Positions 34,747 through 44,300 of a DNA stretch of 64,000 nucleotides are shown in pieces. The DNA lies in assembly GCA_938074565.1 (NCBI GenBank), contig CALJEQ010000001.1:124001-188000 (forward strand). The letters run 5' to 3'. The notes below the pieces were generated by a model. That model was not told where the DNA came from. It saw only the letters and a list, made by a program, of their open reading frames with translations, and searched no databases. This stretch comes from an uncultured Alkaliphilus sp. Its GTDB lineage: Bacteria; Bacillota; Clostridia; Peptostreptococcales; Natronincolaceae. Made by a program: the position numbers and the translations under genes. The first letter of the stretch is position 1, and every line of letters starts with the position of its first letter.

Positions 34747-36668
34747 ATCGAGTAGGAGGTAGATAATTATTTTATCTACCGACCTCTCACACCACCGTAC
34801 ATACCGTTCGGTATACGGCGGTTCACTAGGAACTAATGTACTAACTGATACCTCTTACTAATGCTTTTATAGCCTAGTTTCTCTAGGTAAGCATTAGTTA
34901 GAGTTCTTGATAGAATTGGGCTATTGGATATTCTCCAGTAGCCTTTTCTAGTGTTTGCATATTCCCAAGCCTTGTATTTATCAATCCCTAGTTTCTTAAG
35001 ATTAATAAATTTAGTCTTAATCTTTTTCCACTGTTTCCATATACATGCTCTCAGTCTTCGTCTTAACCACTCTTCAAGATTCTTGATTCTTGCCTTCGCT
35101 TTCGCGATTCCAAAGTAGTTAATCCATCCGACTGTAACTTCATTTAGTCGTTTAAGGCGATATTCCATACTGATTCCTTTATTTCTATTTGTTATTTCTC
35201 TAATCTTATCCTTAAATTTTCTATATGATTTCTCGTGTATTCTTACTTGGACAGCCTTATTTCTATCAAAGTAAAATGAAAACCCTAGAAATTTTCTTTT
35301 AGTCACTAGGTCTACCTTACTCTTTTCTTTATTGACTTTGAGTTTTAGTTTTCCTTCTAGTAATCTCGTCATACTTTCCATGACTCGAAGTCCTGCCTTT
35401 TTGCTTTTGACATAAATATTACAATCATCAGCAAAGCGACAGAACTTATGTCCTCGACCTTCTAATTTCTTATCTACTTCATCAAGCATTATATTTGATA
35501 ACAAGGGGCTAAGGGGTCCACCTTGAGGTGTTCCTTCCTCACTACTCACCTTCAAACCATTTATCATAATATCACTTTGTAGATATTTTCTTATTAGACT
35601 GAGGACTCTCTTATCTTTCACTTTCCTAGATAAACGTTCCATCAGTATATCGTGATTAACCTTATCAAAGAACTTCTCTAAGTCCATATCTACGACCCAG
35701 TGATTTCCCTCATTGATGTATTCCTTTGCCTTTAAGATTGCCATTTGAGCCTGTCTCTTAGGACGGAATCCATAACTATTATCCGAGAAGGTTGGTTCAT
35801 AGATTTTGTTAAGCTCTTGTGCTATCGCTTGTTGAATCATTCTGTCTAGCACTGTTGGTATTCCTAGTAATCTTACTCCTCCATCAGGTTTTGGTATTTC
35901 TACCCTTCTAACGGGGGATGGAATATACTTTCCTTCTAGTAACTTTACCTTTACTTTCAGCCAGTTATTAACGACAAATCCACGAAGTTCATCGTATCCC
36001 ATGCCATCAACTCCATGACTTCCTTTATTAGCAATCACTCGTTTCATAGCCTTCAACATATTATCTCTTGCTAGGATTTTATCGAGCAGGTCACTAGTAT
36101 CAGTTAGTTCATCGTTTTCTCTTTCTCTCTTTGAGCCTCCAAGAACATCACTAAGCGCCCCTTGACTACCTAAAAGTTCCACTTCTACTTCCTCAAGGCG
36201 ACCTAAATGTTTAGTTGTCTGCTTTCTCTGTAATTGTTCTAAGTTATTCAAAGTTGAAAACCTCCTAATGTTCAGTCCTTCACTAAAGGTTCATGACCCT
36301 TTAGCTAATACGACCTCTGCTGACTTCTCAAGGTTCAGCTACACATCACTGCATAGGTTGTCCGTTAGTTCGTAAACTTCTAAGACATATCCTTGAGATC
36401 TCCCCAGGTAAGAGCGATAACCTTCACCTCATATATCTGCTACATTTACTCCTTAGAATTCGGGTAGTGTTGGACTTCGTTTTGTCTCGCAAACTCATCC
36501 TTTCTAAGTGAGCCTCAAATGTAGTTCGTGTACCTCAGACCGAGGTTTTGCCTAAGGCTTCCTTCAGATTCCACCTCACGGTGGACACCCTTGCCTTCGG
36601 CTAGTGGTTCCCACTACCAAGCCCACAGCGGACTTTCACCGCCAAGTTATCGCCCATGCTGGGCACAC
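34747..36668 (-). mobile_element. Group IIC intron
   Basis: A self-splicing retroelement of 1,922 bases. The 5' end reads GTGTGCCC and the next section contains the structured domain I; the reverse transcriptase gene is inside domain IV; then domain V (GAACCGCCGTATACCG..CGGTATGTACGGTGG at about 34778-34822) and domain VI with the CTACTCGAT end. It begins exactly one base beyond the CTTTTTCTA of the intrinsic terminator at 36671-36699, the insertion preference known for bacterial class C introns. Boundaries were set by these motifs and may differ by a base or two. Confidence 0.88.
34833..36251 (-). CDS. ltrA: Group II intron reverse transcriptase/maturase
   Basis: 472 residues starting at TTG 36251, which follows AGGAGG by nine bases. 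Reverse transcriptase blocks are all present, including block 4/5 with CRFADDCNIYVKS (FADD, the YADD variant) and TPQGGPLSPLL. The maturase X domain follows (GWINYFGIAKAKARIK, RRRLRACIWKQWKKIKT). No DNA-binding plus HNH endonuclease extension follows, as is normal for class C introns. It promotes splicing and retrohoming of the surrounding RNA. The frame is intact, so the intron may be active. Confidence 0.95.
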   Translation of the reverse strand: MNNLEQLQRKQTTKHLGRLEEVEVELLGSQGALSDVLGGSKRERENDELTDTSDLLDKILARDNMLKAMKRVIANKGSHGVDGMGYDELRGFVVNNWLKVKVKLLEGKYIPSPVRRVEIPKPDGGVRLLGIPTVLDRMIQQAIAQELNKIYEPTFSDNSYGFRPKRQAQMAILKAKEYINEGNHWVVDMDLEKFFDKVNHDILMERLSRKVKDKRVLSLIRKYLQSDIMINGLKVSSEEGTPQGGPLSPLLSNIMLDEVDKKLEGRGHKFCRFADDCNIYVKSKKAGLRVMESMTRLLEGKLKLKVNKEKSKVDLVTKRKFLGFSFYFDRNKAVQVRIHEKSYRKFKDKIREITNRNKGISMEYRLKRLNEVTVGWINYFGIAKAKARIKNLEEWLRRRLRACIWKQWKKIKTKFINLKKLGIDKYKAWEYANTRKGYWRISNSPILSRTLTNAYLEKLGYKSISKRYQLVH

Positions 36669-36670
36669 TA

Positions 36671-36699
36671 GAAAAAGCCTCCTATAATAAGGAGACTTT
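36671..36699 (-). terminator. Terminator of the 56-codon gene, target of the intron
   Basis: AAAGCCTCC and GGAGACTTT (one G-T pair) form a stem with an eight-base loop; on the minus strand GGCTTTTTCTA follows. The group IIC intron starts right behind it. Confidence 0.85.
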
Positions 36700-36709
36700 G
36701 TGGGTTTTA

Positions 36710-36880
36710 TTATCCCATTGCTCTTTCAAGTTTTTCTAGATGTTGTAGAGGAAAGTGTTTAAGTAATTCTTTAAATTGTTCTACAGTTAATCCTTGAGTA
36801 GTTGTATAAATCTCTATTTTACCCTCTACATCAGCTTGTATAAACTTATCTTTTACATCATCAAAATTTACTGTGCTCAT
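36710..36880 (-). CDS. Small protein of unknown function, 56 residues
   Basis: An ATG at 36880 follows AGGAGG by seven bases and reads MSTVNFDDVKDKF, ending KLERAMG and TAA at 36710. A rho-independent terminator comes directly after it. The product is acidic to neutral and helical, with a QFKELLKHFPLQHLEKLE amphipathic stretch near the C-terminus. There is no membrane segment and no known family comes to mind. It lies 85 bases downstream of hpt and seems a real gene because ribosome binding site, frame and terminator agree. Confidence 0.7.
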   Translation of the reverse strand: MSTVNFDDVKDKFIQADVEGKIEIYTTTQGLTVEQFKELLKHFPLQHLEKLERAMG

Positions 36881-36965
36881 TAACATACCTCCTTAAAATC
36901 ACTTTAATGATAGTATGTAATATTCAAAGTTAATCTATTCACAAAAAAATCAAAATCATCCACGG

Positions 36966-37493
36966 TTATTCCTTTATTGTTGCAATATAGGGAAGGTTTC
37001 TATATTTTTCTGCATAATCAATTCCATAGCCTACAATAAAGGCATCTGGAATTTCGAAACCTATATAATCTAAATTTAGATCACATTTTCTTCTAAATGG
37101 CTTATCCAACAACGAACAGATTTTGAGACTGGCAACATTTCTTGACTTTAAATTTTCTGTTAAGTATTTTAAAGTTAACCCAGTATCTACAATATCTTCT
37201 ACTATAAGAACATGCTTTCCTTCTATTTCTAAATCTAAATCTTTTAATATTCTTACTATACCCGAACTAAAGGTAGAGTTGCCATAACTGGATACAGCCA
37301 TAAAATCAATATATACAGATAGCTGTATTTGACGAACTAAATCTCCTAAGAATATATTAGCACCCTTTAGTACACCTATAACTATTAATTCTTCCTGTTT
37401 TTGATAATCAGATGTTATTTTATTCCCCAATTCTTTAACCTTTTGTGCAATAATTTCTTCTGAAAAAAGAACTTCATGAATTTCTCTATTCAT
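36966..37493 (-). CDS. hpt: Hypoxanthine phosphoribosyltransferase
   Basis: 175 residues. The PRPP-binding motif VLIVEDIVDTGLTLKYL is intact, as is the VLKGANIFLGDLVRQI loop. It salvages hypoxanthine and guanine to IMP and GMP. GGAGTG lies upstream of the ATG, and an extended -10 promoter at 37524-37532 starts the transcript. No ftsH or tilS follows, so its usual cluster is not conserved here. Confidence 0.95.
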   Translation of the reverse strand: MNREIHEVLFSEEIIAQKVKELGNKITSDYQKQEELIVIGVLKGANIFLGDLVRQIQLSVYIDFMAVSSYGNSTFSSGIVRILKDLDLEIEGKHVLIVEDIVDTGLTLKYLTENLKSRNVASLKICSLLDKPFRRKCDLNLDYIGFEIPDAFIVGYGIDYAEKYRNLPYIATIKE

Positions 37494-37523
37494 TTTATCA
37501 CTCCTTAAAGTTTTGACAAATTT

Positions 37524-37532
37524 ATTATAACA
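37524..37532 (-). promoter_or_regulatory. Extended -10 promoter of hpt
   Basis: TG-T-TATAAT on the minus strand 31 bases before the start codon; the -35 region (TTCTGA) is weak. Confidence 0.6.
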
Positions 37533-37602
37533 TAAAGAGGGGGTTTTCAGAACGTTTTTATTAAATTTATAATAAATATACGTATTATTGCGTCAATTCC
37601 TA

Positions 37603-38136
37603 TTATTCACTAACAAAATATACGTATTTTAGGTCTGACTCTAAATAACGTGCTACAGCATAGATTGTATCAGAAAGCCTATTTACATACTTTATTAATG
37701 TTTCCCTTATTGCCTCTTGTTTATTTAGTGTTAATATCCTTCGTTCAGCTCTTCTACAAACAGTTCTAGCCATATGTAAACTGGCAGATGCTTTATTTGT
37801 TCCTGGAATAATAAAACGATCCACCTGTTCCACTTTGGAAATATATTCATCTATAACTCTTTCTAGATAGAGTATATGCTCTTCATTAATTTTTTCTGGG
37901 AATTTTTCATTATTGGCTGTTGCTAATTCCCCTGCCACATCAAATAACTCCCTTTGTATTTTATAGATAATATTTATAATTTCATCATCTTCAATAAAGT
38001 TTCTTGCAAAACCTAATATTGAGTTTAACTCATCTATTGTTCCATAACTTTCAACCCTTATATCATCTTTACTAACTCTTTTTCCATCATATAAACTAGT
38101 TTCTCCCTTATCTCCAGTTTTAGTATAAATTTTCAA
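37603..38136 (-). CDS. pduO: Cob(I)alamin adenosyltransferase, PduO type
   Basis: 177 residues starting at TTG 38136 with GGGAGG eight bases upstream. Opens MKIYTKTGDKGETSLYDGKRVSKDD (ATP-binding) and continues with the RxxCRRAERR motif and a conserved NRLSD. It transfers adenosine from ATP to cob(I)alamin to make adenosylcobalamin. No diol or ethanolamine utilisation genes are near, so it serves general cobalamin use. It is separated from hpt by about 110 bases. Confidence 0.95.
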   Translation of the reverse strand: MKIYTKTGDKGETSLYDGKRVSKDDIRVESYGTIDELNSILGFARNFIEDDEIINIIYKIQRELFDVAGELATANNEKFPEKINEEHILYLERVIDEYISKVEQVDRFIIPGTNKASASLHMARTVCRRAERRILTLNKQEAIRETLIKYVNRLSDTIYAVARYLESDLKYVYFVSE

Positions 38137-38264
38137 TGTACTCGCCTCCCTTTATAGTGTATATTCTATTTTACCCATTAAATAGTCTATGCTAAACGAA
38201 ATATATTTAGAAACTAATGAAATTTATACTGTTTATATACTATATATTATTATCACAATAAAAA

Positions 38265-38304
38265 TCAGCAAGCTTAACCCCATAAATATAGAGAAGTTTG
38301 CTGA
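38265..38304 (-). terminator. Second hairpin between dppF and pduO
   Basis: TCAGCAAGCTT and AAGTTTGCTGA pair over eleven bases (one G-T) with an 18-base loop; TTTTTATTG follows on the minus strand. It lies 120 bases beyond the dppF terminator, so it either backs that one up or closes an unseen short transcript. Confidence 0.5.
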
Positions 38305-38422
38305 CTTTATATAAAAAAACTTGGCCACTTCATCAGTCCACAATAGCAATATTATGAATACTTAATATTAGTGTTGTATTTTATTACGATTATGATATAA
38401 TTATATTACGATAAATTAAGAA

Positions 38423-38460
38423 ATCAAAAAATAAAATAAGGGCGTCGTGGCCCTTATTTT
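38423..38460 (-). terminator. Terminator of the dpp operon
   Basis: AAAATAAGGGC and GCCCTTATTTT form an eleven-base perfect stem with a six-base loop, followed on the minus strand by ATTTTTTGATTTC. The dppF stop codon TAA is its first part. Confidence 0.9.
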
Positions 38461-39430
38461 ATACAGTAGCAGGTTTTAAATTATTGGTAAAATGACAAGC
38501 TACATATTTATCGTTACCCATATCTTTTAATTCAGGGGTTTTATTTTTGCATATGTCTTGTCTATATCTACATCGTCCATAGAAACGACATCCTTCTGGT
38601 GGATTAATTGGACTTGGTACATCTCCCTCAAGGATTATTCTTTCTCTCTTTATATCGATTCTTGGTATTGGAATAGCAGATAATAAAGCCTGTGTATATG
38701 GGTGAAGTGGATTATTAAACATAGATGAATAATCGGATAATTCCACTATTTTACCTAAATACATAACGGCAATTCTATCACTTACATGTTTAACAACACT
38801 TAAGTCATGGGAAATAAATAGATATGTTAACCCAAACTCATCTTGAAGATCAGCCATTAAGTTTAATATTTGTGCTTGTATAGAAACATCCAGTGCAGAA
38901 ACAGGCTCATCTTGAACAATAAACTTAGGTTTTAATGCTAAAGCTCTTGCAATACCGATTCTTTGTCTTCTACCACCATCTAGTTCATGGGGGTACGCAT
39001 TAATTAATCTTTCTGCTAAACCTACAGTCTCCATTAATTCCTTAACACGCTTTTGCATGTCCACTTTACTACTAAAAACCTTATTAACAACCAGTGGTTC
39101 AGCAATAATTTCAGAAATAGTCATTCTTGGGTTTAGAGATGCAAATGGATCTTGGAAAACAATTTGCATTTCTTTTCTCATTTCTCTTTGTTGTTGTTTA
39201 TTATACTGTAAAATATCCTTACCTTCAAAGATAATTTCCCCTTCTGTTGCCTCCAGTAAACGTAATACAACCCTTCCAGTAGTAGACTTACCACATCCAG
39301 ACTCTCCTACAAGACCTAACGTTTCACCTTTATTTATAAAGAAGTTTACCCCATCAACTGCATGAAGCATACCTTTTTTGGTTGAGAAATGTTTCTTTAG
39401 ATTTCTTACCTCCAGTAATCTCTCTTGCAT
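38459..39430 (-). CDS. dppF: Oligo/dipeptide ABC transporter ATP-binding protein (DppF/OppF)
   Basis: 323 residues from ATG 39430 (GGAGG upstream; the ATG at 39445 contains that site). Walker [10 protein letters not shown], the signature LDGGRRQRI in place of the usual LSGGQ, Walker [13 protein letters not shown] and the family C-terminal cysteine motif [14 protein letters not shown]. The signature change (L-D-G-G-R) is unusual but keeps the GG; the second operon's paralogue has FSGGQ. It energises import together with DppD. Confidence 0.92.
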   Translation of the reverse strand: MQERLLEVRNLKKHFSTKKGMLHAVDGVNFFINKGETLGLVGESGCGKSTTGRVVLRLLEATEGEIIFEGKDILQYNKQQQREMRKEMQIVFQDPFASLNPRMTISEIIAEPLVVNKVFSSKVDMQKRVKELMETVGLAERLINAYPHELDGGRRQRIGIARALALKPKFIVQDEPVSALDVSIQAQILNLMADLQDEFGLTYLFISHDLSVVKHVSDRIAVMYLGKIVELSDYSSMFNNPLHPYTQALLSAIPIPRIDIKRERIILEGDVPSPINPPEGCRFYGRCRYRQDICKNKTPELKDMGNDKYVACHFTNNLKPATV

Positions 39431-39457
39431 AATATTCACCTCCATTTTACATTTTAG

Positions 39458-40435
39458 CTATTTTGGGTTTTCGTATAACAAACATTTAACAAAATGACCT
39501 GTCTCGATCTCTATATTCTTTGGCTTCTGTTGAGAACAAATACCCATAGCTTTAGGACATCTTGGGTGAAATGGACATCCAGAAGGTATATTGGTTGGGT
39601 CTGGCATTAGACCTTTAATTGGCTTTAGTCGGTCTTCGTCTTCCTTGATGTCAGGTATCGAACCAAATAGACCTACAGTGTAAGGATGTTTTGGTGAAGT
39701 GTACAATCTTTTTACGTCTGTATACTCAATTACATTACCTGCGTACATAATAGCAACCTTATCACACACTTCTGCTACAACTCCTAAGTCATGGGTAATC
39801 ATAATCATAGAGGTGTTAAACTCATCTTTTAGATTCTTCATTAAATCTAATACCTGTGCTTGTATTGTAACGTCCAGTGCTGTTGTTGGCTCATCAGCAA
39901 TTAATAAAGTTGGGTTACATGCCAAAGCAATGGCTATAACAACCCTCTGTCTCATACCACCACTAAATTGGTGTGGATAGTCTTTTACCCTTCCTCCAGG
40001 TATACCAACCTTCTCCAACATTAATTTAGCTCTTTCAATGGCTTCTGTTGCATTTACTTTTTGATGAAGCTTAACCACTTCTGCAATCTGCTCTCCAACA
40101 GTCATTACAGGATTTAATGAAGTCATAGGGTCTTGAAAAATCATTGAAATCTTATTTCCTCTTATTTTTCTTAACTCAGCTTGTGTTTTCTTTAGTAAAT
40201 CTTCACCCTCAAATAAAATTTCACCATTAACTAATTTACCAGGAGGATTTGGTATCAATTGCATGATCCCCAAAGCTGTTGTGGTTTTACCAGCTCCAGT
40301 TTCCCCTACTAAACCTAAGGTTTCTCCTGAACCAATTTCTAAACACATATCTTCAACTGCCCGAACAGTTCCATCTTCTGTTACATAATGAATTGATAAA
40401 TTCTTTATTTCTAGCAGATTTTTATTATCCTTCAT
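39458..40435 (-). CDS. dppD: Oligo/dipeptide ABC transporter ATP-binding protein (DppD/OppD)
   Basis: 325 residues from the ATG at 40435 (GGAG eight bases upstream). Walker [10 protein letters not shown], signature FSGGMRQRV, Walker [13 protein letters not shown] and the C-terminal [14 protein letters not shown] motif that may bind an iron-sulfur cluster in some members. It pairs with DppF. Confidence 0.94.
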   Translation of the reverse strand: MKDNKNLLEIKNLSIHYVTEDGTVRAVEDMCLEIGSGETLGLVGETGAGKTTTALGIMQLIPNPPGKLVNGEILFEGEDLLKKTQAELRKIRGNKISMIFQDPMTSLNPVMTVGEQIAEVVKLHQKVNATEAIERAKLMLEKVGIPGGRVKDYPHQFSGGMRQRVVIAIALACNPTLLIADEPTTALDVTIQAQVLDLMKNLKDEFNTSMIMITHDLGVVAEVCDKVAIMYAGNVIEYTDVKRLYTSPKHPYTVGLFGSIPDIKEDEDRLKPIKGLMPDPTNIPSGCPFHPRCPKAMGICSQQKPKNIEIETGHFVKCLLYENPK

Positions 40436-40460
40436 TTTTCCCACTCCTATCCTAATTATG

Positions 40461-41366
40461 TTAGCTCTTTAGTCTAGGATCAAGTGCATCTCTTAATCCG
40501 TCACCTAGAAGGTTTAGTGCGAAGATGGTTATCATAATCGCAAGTCCTGGGAATGTAGCAATATGCCAATGATCCCTTAGGAATTGTCTACCAGTTGATA
40601 GCATTGCTCCCCACTCTGGTGTTGGTGGTTGAATACCTAATCCGATAAAACTTAAACCAGCAGCAGATAATATAGCACCTGCTACCCCTAGTGTAGCTTG
40701 AACAATAATTGGTGCCATTGAGTTAGGTATAATATGTTTAGTTATAATTCTAAAATCATTCGCCCCAACTGCTTTAGCAGCTTCAATAAATTCTTGATCT
40801 CTTATTGATAACACTGACGCTCTAACTATCCTAGCATAGGAAGGAATAGAACCAATACCTACGGCAATCATAACATTTTGTAGTCCTGGACCTAGTGCCG
40901 CAACAATAGAAATAGCTAACAAAATTCCAGGAATAGCCAATAATATATCCATGAATCGCATAATAACGTTATCCATTTTACCACCGTAATAACCAGCAAT
41001 AGCTCCTAAAGCACCACCAGTAAACATTGATATTCCTACAGCGATAAAACCAACTTGTAAGGATATTCTAGACCCATAAATAACACGGCTTAAAATATCT
41101 CTACCAAAGTTATCCGTACCAAACCAGTGCTTACTATTAGGTGTTTGAAAACGTGCCATTAAATCTTGATCATCAAAGCCATATGGTGCTATAAAGTCAG
41201 CCGTTAGTGCGCAAAATATTAAAATTAATATTATGATAAGACCAAACATAGCCGACTTATTCTTTTTAAGACTCATCCAAACAGTAACCCAAGGACTTCT
41301 TTTCTTTTTAGCTGGTTGAGAAGTTTTTTCAAGAGTCTGTTTTTGAAGTGTTTTAGCATTTGACAT
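40461..41366 (-). CDS. dppC: Oligo/dipeptide ABC transporter permease (DppC/OppC)
   Basis: 301 residues, six membrane helices with a cytoplasmic N-terminal extension. The EAA-type coupling loop [29 protein letters not shown] contacts the ATPases. GAGG lies upstream of the ATG. It forms the channel with DppB. Confidence 0.94.
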   Translation of the reverse strand: MSNAKTLQKQTLEKTSQPAKKKRSPWVTVWMSLKKNKSAMFGLIIILILIFCALTADFIAPYGFDDQDLMARFQTPNSKHWFGTDNFGRDILSRVIYGSRISLQVGFIAVGISMFTGGALGAIAGYYGGKMDNVIMRFMDILLAIPGILLAISIVAALGPGLQNVMIAVGIGSIPSYARIVRASVLSIRDQEFIEAAKAVGANDFRIITKHIIPNSMAPIIVQATLGVAGAILSAAGLSFIGLGIQPPTPEWGAMLSTGRQFLRDHWHIATFPGLAIMITIFALNLLGDGLRDALDPRLKS

Positions 41367-41392
41367 ATGCCTACCTCCTCTTCTAATATTTA

Positions 41393-42319
41393 TTACTTAT
41401 ACTGTGATTTAATTCTAGGGTCTACGAAGGCATACAGAATATCTACAAATAAGTTTACAAAACTAAATGTAATAGCAATGAATAATACCCCACCTTGAAC
41501 AACGGGGAAGTCTCTTGATTTAATAGAATCAACCATTAATCTACCTACTCCAGGAATTGAGAATATAGACTCAGTTAATACAGCTCCACCTAGAAGGTAA
41601 CCAAACTGTAAACCAATTACTGTAATGATAGGTATTAATGCATTTTTTAAAGCATGTTGATTAATTACCACAGATTCCACTTGACCCTTTGCTCTTGCAG
41701 TACGAATGTAATCTTGCCTAATAACCTCTAACATACTAGATCTTGTCATACGAGTAATAATTGCTGCTGAACTCGTTCCAAGCGTAACTGCTGGTAAGAC
41801 AAGATGCTTAAAGCTACTGAATCCAGATGATGGGAACCATTTAAGCTGTACTGAGAATAATAATACAAGCATTAAACCTTGCCAGAAGTTAGGCATAGAT
41901 ACTCCGATTAATGCCAATACCATGGCAACGTTGTCAAATAGAGAATATTGCTTAGTAGCTGAGATTATCCCTGTTGGAATACCCAAGACCACCGCCACCA
42001 ATACTCCAGCTGCTGCTAATTTCAATGTAGCAGGAAAACGAGATAGTATTTCATTCATTACTGGTCTCTTAGTTGCATAAGAACGACCTATATCCCCTCT
42101 TACTGCATTAAAAACATAACGGCCGAATTGAACAATATATGGATCAGATAAGCCTAATTCTTCTCTTAATTTTACTACTTCATGCTCTGGCGCTGATTCA
42201 CCCAACATAATTCTTGCTGGATCTCCCGGTGTAAAGTACATCATAGTGAATACGATGAAGGTTACCCCTATCATTACAGGGATCAGTAACAGAAGTCGAC
42301 GTAAAATATATTTATGCAT
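41393..42319 (-). CDS. dppB: Oligo/dipeptide ABC transporter permease (DppB/OppB)
   Basis: 308 residues, six helices. The start MHKYILRRLLLLIPVMIGVTFIVF and the EAA loop RQDYIRTARAKGQVESVVINQHALKNALIPI are typical. AGGAGG lies upstream. It is preceded by an intercistronic hairpin after dppA. Confidence 0.94.
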   Translation of the reverse strand: MHKYILRRLLLLIPVMIGVTFIVFTMMYFTPGDPARIMLGESAPEHEVVKLREELGLSDPYIVQFGRYVFNAVRGDIGRSYATKRPVMNEILSRFPATLKLAAAGVLVAVVLGIPTGIISATKQYSLFDNVAMVLALIGVSMPNFWQGLMLVLLFSVQLKWFPSSGFSSFKHLVLPAVTLGTSSAAIITRMTRSSMLEVIRQDYIRTARAKGQVESVVINQHALKNALIPIITVIGLQFGYLLGGAVLTESIFSIPGVGRLMVDSIKSRDFPVVQGGVLFIAITFSFVNLFVDILYAFVDPRIKSQYK

Positions 42320-42360
42320 AATATGTCCTCCTTCCTGAATTTACCACGCTTAATTACATT

Positions 42361-42392
42361 AATATAGGGTCATAAGCATATGACCCTATATT
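42361..42392. other. Intercistronic hairpin between dppA and dppB
   Basis: A fourteen-base perfect stem (AATATAGGGTCATA and TATGACCCTATATT, loop AGCA) without a T-tract. Such structures between a binding protein gene and the permease genes protect the 3' end of the binding protein message or lower read-through. Confidence 0.7.
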
Positions 42393-42446
42393 AACAATTC
42401 ATCACTTATTTAATAGTTTTTCTTAATTTACTTAATCTTTACTTGC

Positions 42447-44000
42447 CTATTCGAAGTAAACTGTCCATAATGCATGGTGTCCTGCTGGGTGGTGAACAAA
42501 ACCTTTAACATTACTTCTTAGACCAGATAATTCTTCTCTATCCCATGTGAAAATCCATGGAGCTTCATCACGGATAATTTGTTGTGCTTCTAAATAGTAT
42601 TTTTCTCTTTCAGAAGGGTCGATAGTTACTTTACCTTTATCTAATAACTCATCAACTCTTGGGTTTGAGAAGAAACTTCTGTTACCAGCTGCACCATGAG
42701 CTGAAGTGTGGAACAATGGATATAAACCATAGTTTGGATCTCCTGTTACAGTTCCCCATCCTAAGATAAACATATCATGCTCACCTGCTGCTGTTCCATC
42801 AAGGTATGCACCCCACTCCATAACCTTAACCTCTACTTCAATACCAATATCTTTTAATTGATTTTGAAGGATTTCTGCGATATCCATTCTTTGTTGGTTA
42901 TCGTTAGTCCAGATTGTAGTTTTAAAACCATTTTCTAAACCAGCTTCCTTCATTAATTCTTTAGCTTTTTCTACATCATGGCCATATGGTTGTAAATCTT
43001 GATTTGAACCCCATACACTTGCAGGTAATGGACCTTTAGCTGGTTTACCAACACCTTGGTATACAGCTTCTACAATAAGATCCATATTTACAGCATAGTT
43101 AATTGCCTGTCTTACTCTAACATCATTAAAAGGTGCTTTATTAAGGTTAAAACTTACATATGTTGTAGATATAGCATCATCTCTTAATAATTGAAGGTTA
43201 TCATCTCCTTCAATTCTAGACACGTCTGTTGGTGCTACATCATATATAATATCTAAGTCACCAGTTTCTAAACCAATTGTTCTACTTGTTCCTTCAGCAA
43301 TATTTCTAAATACAATTTTTTCAATTTTAGGAGCTGTTCCGTGGTAATCAGCAAATCTAGCTAATTCAATGCTGTCACCAGTATTCCATTTGTCTAACAT
43401 AAAAGGACCTGTTCCAACTGGTTTTTGACCATAGTCTTCTCCAGCTTCAGTAACAGCTTTTTCATTTAATATACCAGCTGCACTATGGGCTAAGTGAGCT
43501 AAAATTGGTGCAAATGGCTCTTTTGTTGCAATTCTAACTGTATAATTGTCAACAACTTCAATACCTTCTGCATCAATAGCATCAACAATGTGGGCTACAT
43601 GAGAAGATTCTAAAGCTCTTGTAAGTGTAAACTTAACATCATTAGCTGTAAGTTCTTCACCATTATGAAACTTAACACCTTCTTTTAACTTAAATTCATA
43701 AGTTAAATCGTCAATTGCAACCCAAGAAGTAGCTAAACCTTCTTTGATTTCCATTTTTTCATTTTGAGACACAAGGGTTTCATAAATTTGCTTAGATACT
43801 CTTGAAGATGCATTGTCATTTGTTGCATGTAAATCAAGTGATTTTGCATCAGAGTTTTGAGCAACGATTACTGTATCCTTTGTTGAAGCACCAGTGTCAC
43901 CAGTACTTGGTGCATCTGTTGTTTTTCCACATCCAACTGCTACTAAAACTAGTACTAACATTAAACTCACTAATGTTAATAATTTTTTGTTGATTTTCAT
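42447..44000 (-). CDS. dppA: Oligo/dipeptide-binding lipoprotein (SBP family 5)
   Basis: 517 residues. A lipoprotein signal (hydrophobic core, then VAVGC) anchors it outside. It then has the SBP_bac_5 pattern: VIVAQNSDAKSLDLHATND, YEFKLKEGVKFHNGEELTANDVKFTL, VRQAINYAVNMDLI and the FILGWGTVTGDPNY stretch. It captures the peptide and delivers it to DppBC. It is the first gene of the operon, with a leader of about 95 bases that contains a perfect palindrome. Confidence 0.94.
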   Translation of the reverse strand: MKINKKLLTLVSLMLVLVLVAVGCGKTTDAPSTGDTGASTKDTVIVAQNSDAKSLDLHATNDNASSRVSKQIYETLVSQNEKMEIKEGLATSWVAIDDLTYEFKLKEGVKFHNGEELTANDVKFTLTRALESSHVAHIVDAIDAEGIEVVDNYTVRIATKEPFAPILAHLAHSAAGILNEKAVTEAGEDYGQKPVGTGPFMLDKWNTGDSIELARFADYHGTAPKIEKIVFRNIAEGTSRTIGLETGDLDIIYDVAPTDVSRIEGDDNLQLLRDDAISTTYVSFNLNKAPFNDVRVRQAINYAVNMDLIVEAVYQGVGKPAKGPLPASVWGSNQDLQPYGHDVEKAKELMKEAGLENGFKTTIWTNDNQQRMDIAEILQNQLKDIGIEVEVKVMEWGAYLDGTAAGEHDMFILGWGTVTGDPNYGLYPLFHTSAHGAAGNRSFFSNPRVDELLDKGKVTIDPSEREKYYLEAQQIIRDEAPWIFTWDREELSGLRSNVKGFVHHPAGHHALWTVYFE

Positions 44001-44023
44001 TATTTTTCCCCCTTTATTATTTT

Positions 44024-44040
44024 TTTTGCCAGTGGCAAAA
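44024..44040. promoter_or_regulatory. Perfect 17-base palindrome in the dppA leader
   Basis: TTTTGCCA-G-TGGCAAAA is symmetric around one base and lies 24 bases upstream of the dppA ATG, next to the ribosome binding site. There is no T-tract on the minus strand, so it is not a terminator. It could be an operator or an RNA hairpin affecting translation. No regulator is recognised. Confidence 0.55.
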
Positions 44041-44102
44041 CTAAATACTTATTAAAACTTATAACTAGCAGATAGTATTTATGAGTTATAAATTATAAGA
44101 AT

Positions 44103-44131
44103 ATTATATAATCAGTTGAATTATTAGACAA
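44103..44131 (-). promoter_or_regulatory. Promoter of the dpp operon
   Basis: TTGTCT (44131-44126), a 17-base spacer and TATAAT (44108-44103) on the minus strand. The transcript would begin near 44096, giving a leader of about 95 bases. Confidence 0.75.
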
Positions 44132-44264
44132 GAGAAATGAATGAATATGAATTTTATTTAATATTTACCACCCATTATTATCTTAAATGTAATAATTTTC
44201 TGATATTTTATAATTACTTGCAATACTACTTTATAACAGTATACAAAATAATCGTTGTAAAAAA

Positions 44265-44300
44265 TAAAAAAGAGGGGGATTTAGATCCTCCTCCTTTTTT
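44265..44300 (-). terminator. Terminator of the opp operon
   Basis: On the minus strand GGAGGAGGAT-CTAA-ATCCCCCTCT forms a stem with two mismatches, followed by TTTTTTATTTTTT. It adjoins the stop of the 64-residue gene. Confidence 0.8.
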
